Source of the DNA: Apostichopus leukothele
Lineage: Eukaryota > Echinodermata > Holothuroidea > Aspidochirotida > Stichopodidae
Assembly: GCA_010014835.2 (NCBI GenBank)
Contig: JAAAKB020160579.1
Span: 1 to 20,874, forward strand
DNA: 20,874 nucleotides
Direction: 5' to 3'
The notes under the pieces are model-generated. The model was given only the letters and a program-made list of their open reading frames with translations. It did no database searches and was not told where the DNA came from. The stretch's first letter is position 1. Every line of letters starts with the position of its first letter. Position numbers and translations under genes: made by a program. Shown here piece by piece: positions 1 to 20,874 of the stretch.

Positions 1-26
1 ATATATATAAGTTATATATATAAGTT
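1..26 (+). repeat. 13-bp AT repeat, two copies, cut by window edge
   Basis: ATATATATAAGTT occurs twice in perfect tandem from base 1; the array may extend outside the window. Confidence 0.9.
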
Positions 27-557
27 AAGGGCTATGTTGTGAGATGTAAATGTGTTGCCCACAATGTGTGGGGAAATGTTTCATGATTTAACTTATTAAT
101 TTGGACGGAAAACTAATTCGTTTACAACAGCCAGAAATGTTGTGGCTTGGTACAAAGTAGCACATTATAAATATAACTTCAATGGTAGAGTAATTTTGTG
201 CAGCTACTTTGGTAGTTGGATGGTAAATGTCATTTGGAGCTGAAAAATTGTAAGAGGCTTGTAGCATTTCTGAAATGGCACATATCCAGTACTTAATTTT
301 CTGTAGTTGTGAACTATTCCAGTACTACTGTTAGTTAATGTCCCTGGTGATACCGTTATGCCAGCTGTTAAGGCAGTATCAGGAGTAATCGGTTAGTGCG
401 ATTGGTTTACATGAAAAGTAACCAGTACAAATACTATAGTATTTGTTATATCTCAGGGTAATTTGGTAGGTGGTAATACGACTGTCGTCATGTCTTGTAA
501 TTGCATTGAACCAAGAGACATAAAGGATTGAAAAGAGGGAGAGGTAGGGAGGATGGA

Positions 558-580
558 GGGGGTGTGGGGAGGGGGTTGGG
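558..580 (+). other. G-quadruplex motif
   Basis: Four G runs of 5, 4, 5 and 3, separated by TGT, A and TT, fit the standard G3+N1-7 pattern. It lies within a larger G-rich purine block (about 535-605) in the flank downstream of BLM. Confidence 0.75.
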
Positions 581-1699
581 AGGAAAGTGATTGATGGATG
601 GGTTGGTTGGATATATTATAATATTGATATATAGAATGAACTGTACAGTTGTATTAAGGCGCACCGTGCATGTAAATAGCAACATCACCCACCCACCCAC
701 TCATGTATATAGGTATTTTCATAATAAGTATATATTTCTTTGTATGTTCTTTTACAAACCGGCCTCGATTGAGGCAGTATTGTCCATAAGAGTTATTCTA
801 TACCATAACACTGTAAAGATGTATAGAGATAAAAGCAAAACGCTAATGATCTGACGAAAAAAACAAAACAAAACACAGGGAGGTGCAATGTATGAGAAAA
901 TTCAGAAGAAAAAAATATTGTAAAAAATAGAAGGAAAAAAAAAAAGTAAGAAAATGAAACCAACTCAAACCTTGCCAACTTTTAATGTAATTTTCTGTAT
1001 AAAAGGAGGTTTCTGTGAAATTACTTATGCTAGCTTTCAATTTATTTATTTTTTTTTTCAGACAAGCTAGATGAAAAATGCCTTGCCTGTTGTTTTGTAA
1101 TAATTAAATCAGATTTAAATGTGGTTTTCCCAGTTGTAGCAATCCCTGGGAACCAAAATGAGTTTCCAGGTTGAATTAATGTAAGCCCTCAACTCTTTAA
1201 CCAAATCCAATTCTCTTAAATGTGTTCACAATGATACTGATGTAATAATTTATTAGATAAGTGTTAAAGTAAACAAAAAATTGTGAAAAAGGGCCAAATC
1301 TTAAGGGTTGGTATAAAAAATCAAAAGCACCATAACAGAGCTTTAAATGCTCCCTAAGTAACGGTACCTTACCAGAGAAAAGTATTAAGACACCGGTATG
1401 TTTTACAAATGCTGTTAACCCCCCCCCCCCAACTTTCTACTTTGGTACGTAGATATATTTTAAAAAACTTATTTCCCATCACAATACACCTATAAAATAT
1501 GCTAAAAAGACCAAAAATATGGTCGTTTTATTATTTTTTTTAAACAGTCCATGTAGTACATATTACCTCCATGAGACACTAACGTAAACCGTGTAACTTC
1601 GAGTGGGCCTTTCGACTAAGATCATGGATATGATCGGCCTTTCGAATAATATCATGTGTAGTATCTGTTCGTCAGATACAATGCATATCGCTCATCATG

Positions 1700-1741
1700 T
1701 TGGATCATGTTGCTAGGGACTTGGATCATGTTGCTATGGAC
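1700..1741 (+). repeat. 21-bp direct repeat, two copies
   Basis: TTGGATCATGTTGCTAGGGA plus C at 1700-1720 is repeated at 1721-1741 with one mismatch. Nearby, GGCCTTTCGA occurs twice (1607 and 1635 region), and TTTTTGAGTATTT-like words recur at 1788-1830. Confidence 0.9.
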
Positions 1742-2191
1742 TTGTGAAAATTTGTGAACAATAGTTATGACCTTTCTGTTTTTTCACTTTTGAGTATTTT
1801 TGGAGTACTTTGAGTGTTTTTGAGTATTTCTTGTGCTGCAACATGTTATTGGTTCTCAGCTGCTAAGTAAGCATTTATTTTCAAAGTCTCTCTCATTCAC
1901 ACAAGCCATTCTTTTTGCCTTTTGTTTTCAAATCATGTGAAATGTATTCCAAAAGTTTATCAAGAAAAGATCAATTGATCTTTTTGTATTCAACTCAAGT
2001 TTTGTTTTTTGTTGTTGCTCAATATGTGAAATTTTGTGATTTTCTGACATTCTCAGAAATACATGTTCTCAAGACTCAATGCATTGTTCTCTTTATTGTT
2101 TCTTTGATTTTAGTTTATGTATCACTAATTACTGACCGGGGGACAAATATGAAAACAAAAAAGAAGCAGAAACAGTCATTAAAATATAATT

Positions 2192-2197
2192 TTTATT
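2192..2197 (-). terminator. Poly(A) signal AATAAA
   Basis: This is the first canonical hexamer on the transcript strand after the BLM stop, about 440 nt downstream of it. Cleavage would be expected 10-30 nt further on, near 2165-2182. The ATTAAA at 2507-2502 is a possible earlier site. Confidence 0.55.
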
Positions 2198-2600
2198 GAA
2201 GCAACAATGTTTACAAAATATTGTTTTATCCTTTAAAATGAAAAAAAAAGAAAAGAAAATTACATGTTAAGCATTAGTACTTTTCTGTAGTTATGTCAAG
2301 AGAATAATTTAGTCTGAAAATACACACATATGCTGACAGAGATAGGACTTATTTTATGATACACTTTCTTTGAAGGCAACTGAAACCTAAACCAAACTGC
2401 TAGTATTCCTTATTCGCCAACCTGAGTTGTTAGGCTGGGGAGAGTTGAGGTTGACAACTTCGTGGATTGGAAGCAAACTGTGAATTCAAACAATTTTGAT
2501 ATTTAATAAAAGTGGTATCCATCAAAATAGCTTTCTCCTTGCCAGGCTTAGTTCTACGGACTTTTGATTTCACTTGCTTCAATTGCCAGACGTAGCTTCT

Positions 2601-2616
2601 CTGGCCGGCCGGCCAG
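2601..2616. other. 16-bp perfect palindrome in 3' UTR
   Basis: CTGGCCGGCCGGCCAG is its own reverse complement and lies 17 nt below the BLM stop codon. It is a sharp GC island in an AT-rich UTR and would form a strong RNA hairpin. Confidence 0.9.
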
Positions 2617-2632
2617 CTTCAGTCAAATTTCC

Positions 2633-19916
<17,284 letters not shown>

Positions 19917-20874
19917 CTGTAGAAGGAGAAAACAGGACATGTGAAGGTATATATATCATCTTGTAGAAATGGAATTTGGACAAAAGTTGCTGCTGTGCTC
20001 CAGTAAATATCACACTCATTATCATATGAAGTATATGAAACTATATTTGTAATTAAATGAAATGCAAATTTAAGGTAGATCTTACTCTGACCTTCCATTG
20101 TTTCTACTAGTGTTTAGCCCCCCTCCCCCACCCAAAAATAAAAATGTCATCAATTGTGGATAGTGGTGTACAGTGCGACCTAAGCCACATCAGGACTTCA
20201 AATAAAGTTAAAACCACTATTAAAATGGAAAACCATACAGGCCAGGAGGCTAAGCTAGACTGAGTATAGGCGGCACTATAGGATTAGGTTTTTTTTGGTC
20301 AAGTTTATGGGGTACTTTGCCATCAATCATTATTTAGTGATGTTGGTTATTCAAGCTCTGAAGGTTATTATTTTCCACAGTTAAAAAAAAAAGAAAAGCA
20401 GATTATCACTAATTCAAGGTTATTAAAAAAAACACCGGTATAACTTTTCAGGTATTGTATATCAAAGTGGGCAAATTGCTATGCTACACAAATGCAATGT
20501 GTATCTCAAATGTTATAACCTGAAAGTATACTAATTTCAATGTTTTATTAGAAAGAAAATCATAGAACCTGCGTTTGCTATGCAGAATGTGTGAAAACTA
20601 AATTTATTCCGAGCCAAATTATGAGTCAAATTAAAATTTCAAGACAGGCAAAGAGGAATTTCCAAATGAAAATGTATATTTATAGAATAGAGCATCAGCC
20701 TTGGGTCAGTAAAACTGGACTTATGGTGGATCATATGCCTACCACTATTTTGTGGTTTAAATTATTTCAGTATCTCCATAGTGATGGAGGGTGATACCAA
20801 AATAGCAATTGACATATATGGGGGTATTTAGTTAAAAGGCAATGTACACAACAAGTCGTCCTCTGGCCTACCTC
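19917..20874 (-). other. Upstream sequence before the first visible exon
   Basis: The missing BLM N-terminal exon or exons must lie here or beyond the window, but no convincing one is seen. A donor-like GAG/GTAGGC on the minus strand at the very right edge could end an exon located outside the window. No promoter elements are recognised. Confidence 0.5.

Larger units (their letters stand above)
27..2174. other. Downstream flank without recognised gene
   Basis: AT-rich non-coding sequence. It holds the G-rich block at 535-605, a 12-C run at 1419-1430 and the 21-bp repeat at 1700-1741. A 94-codon plus-strand frame at 1915-2199 is low-complexity in composition and ends inside the BLM poly(A) region, so I do not call it. 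Confidence 0.6.
2175..2632 (-). other. BLM: BLM 3' UTR (end approximate)
   Basis: Between the TGA stop and the first AATAAA on the minus strand the sequence is non-coding. It contains a 16-bp perfect palindrome just below the stop and an ATTAAA variant signal at 2507-2502. The cleavage site is inferred, not seen. Confidence 0.55.

Noticed and set aside
1915-2199. 94-codon plus-strand frame in the downstream flank
   Set aside because: Composition is AT-driven (Phe, Leu, Lys, Ser), it has no recognised motif, and it runs into the antisense BLM poly(A) region. Most likely chance.

Overview
The window is a piece of animal nuclear genome. It is AT-rich, and one split gene fills most of it on the minus strand: the Bloom syndrome-type RecQ DNA helicase (BLM). 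Twenty coding exons can be placed between 19916 and 2633, each bounded by AG and GT and each joining the next in phase. Together they encode about 1316 residues; human BLM has 1417, so roughly the first 100 residues lie upstream of the exons I can see. Introns are 0.2 to 2.2 kb, which suits a compact marine invertebrate genome (echinoderm or similar). The sequence alone does not fix the species.

Layout in transcript order (right to left). 20874-19917: upstream non-coding sequence with no recognised exon. 19916-16580: exons 1-5, an acidic, disordered N-terminal region with two RPA-binding-like acidic patches and a SUMO-interaction-like VDLTL. 14384-14227: exon 6, the BLM dimerisation helices (BDHCT type). 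13647-13010: exon 7, a long disordered Pro/Ser/Gly linker. 12842-7724: exons 8-14, the complete RecQ helicase core (GGGKS, DEAH, ALTAT, GRAGRDG). 6617-5126: exons 15-17, the RQC zinc site and winged helix. 4305-3611: exons 18-19, the HRDC domain. 3036-2633: exon 20, a basic nuclear-localisation tail with a conserved C-terminal motif. 2632 to about 2175: 3' UTR with a poly(A) signal. 2170-1: downstream flank with simple repeats and a G-quadruplex motif, no gene seen.

By homology the product would work with topoisomerase III-alpha, RMI1/2 and RPA to dissolve double Holliday junctions, unwind D-loops and G-quadruplexes and restart forks. The gene looks intact.

No new multi-gene system is visible. 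The most unusual signals are inside BLM: (1) a tandem duplication of the start of exon 13 with its splice acceptor, exactly 114 nt (38 codons) apart and open in frame; (2) a phase-neutral 156-nt cassette-like segment in the 2.2-kb intron whose translation resembles helix 3 of an HMG box; (3) competing acceptors 17 nt apart at the last exon, one of which would remove the nuclear-localisation tail; (4) an orphan 36-codon exon-like segment with a strong acceptor. Minisatellites of 46 bp and 23 bp and a tRNA-like SINE remnant lie in introns.
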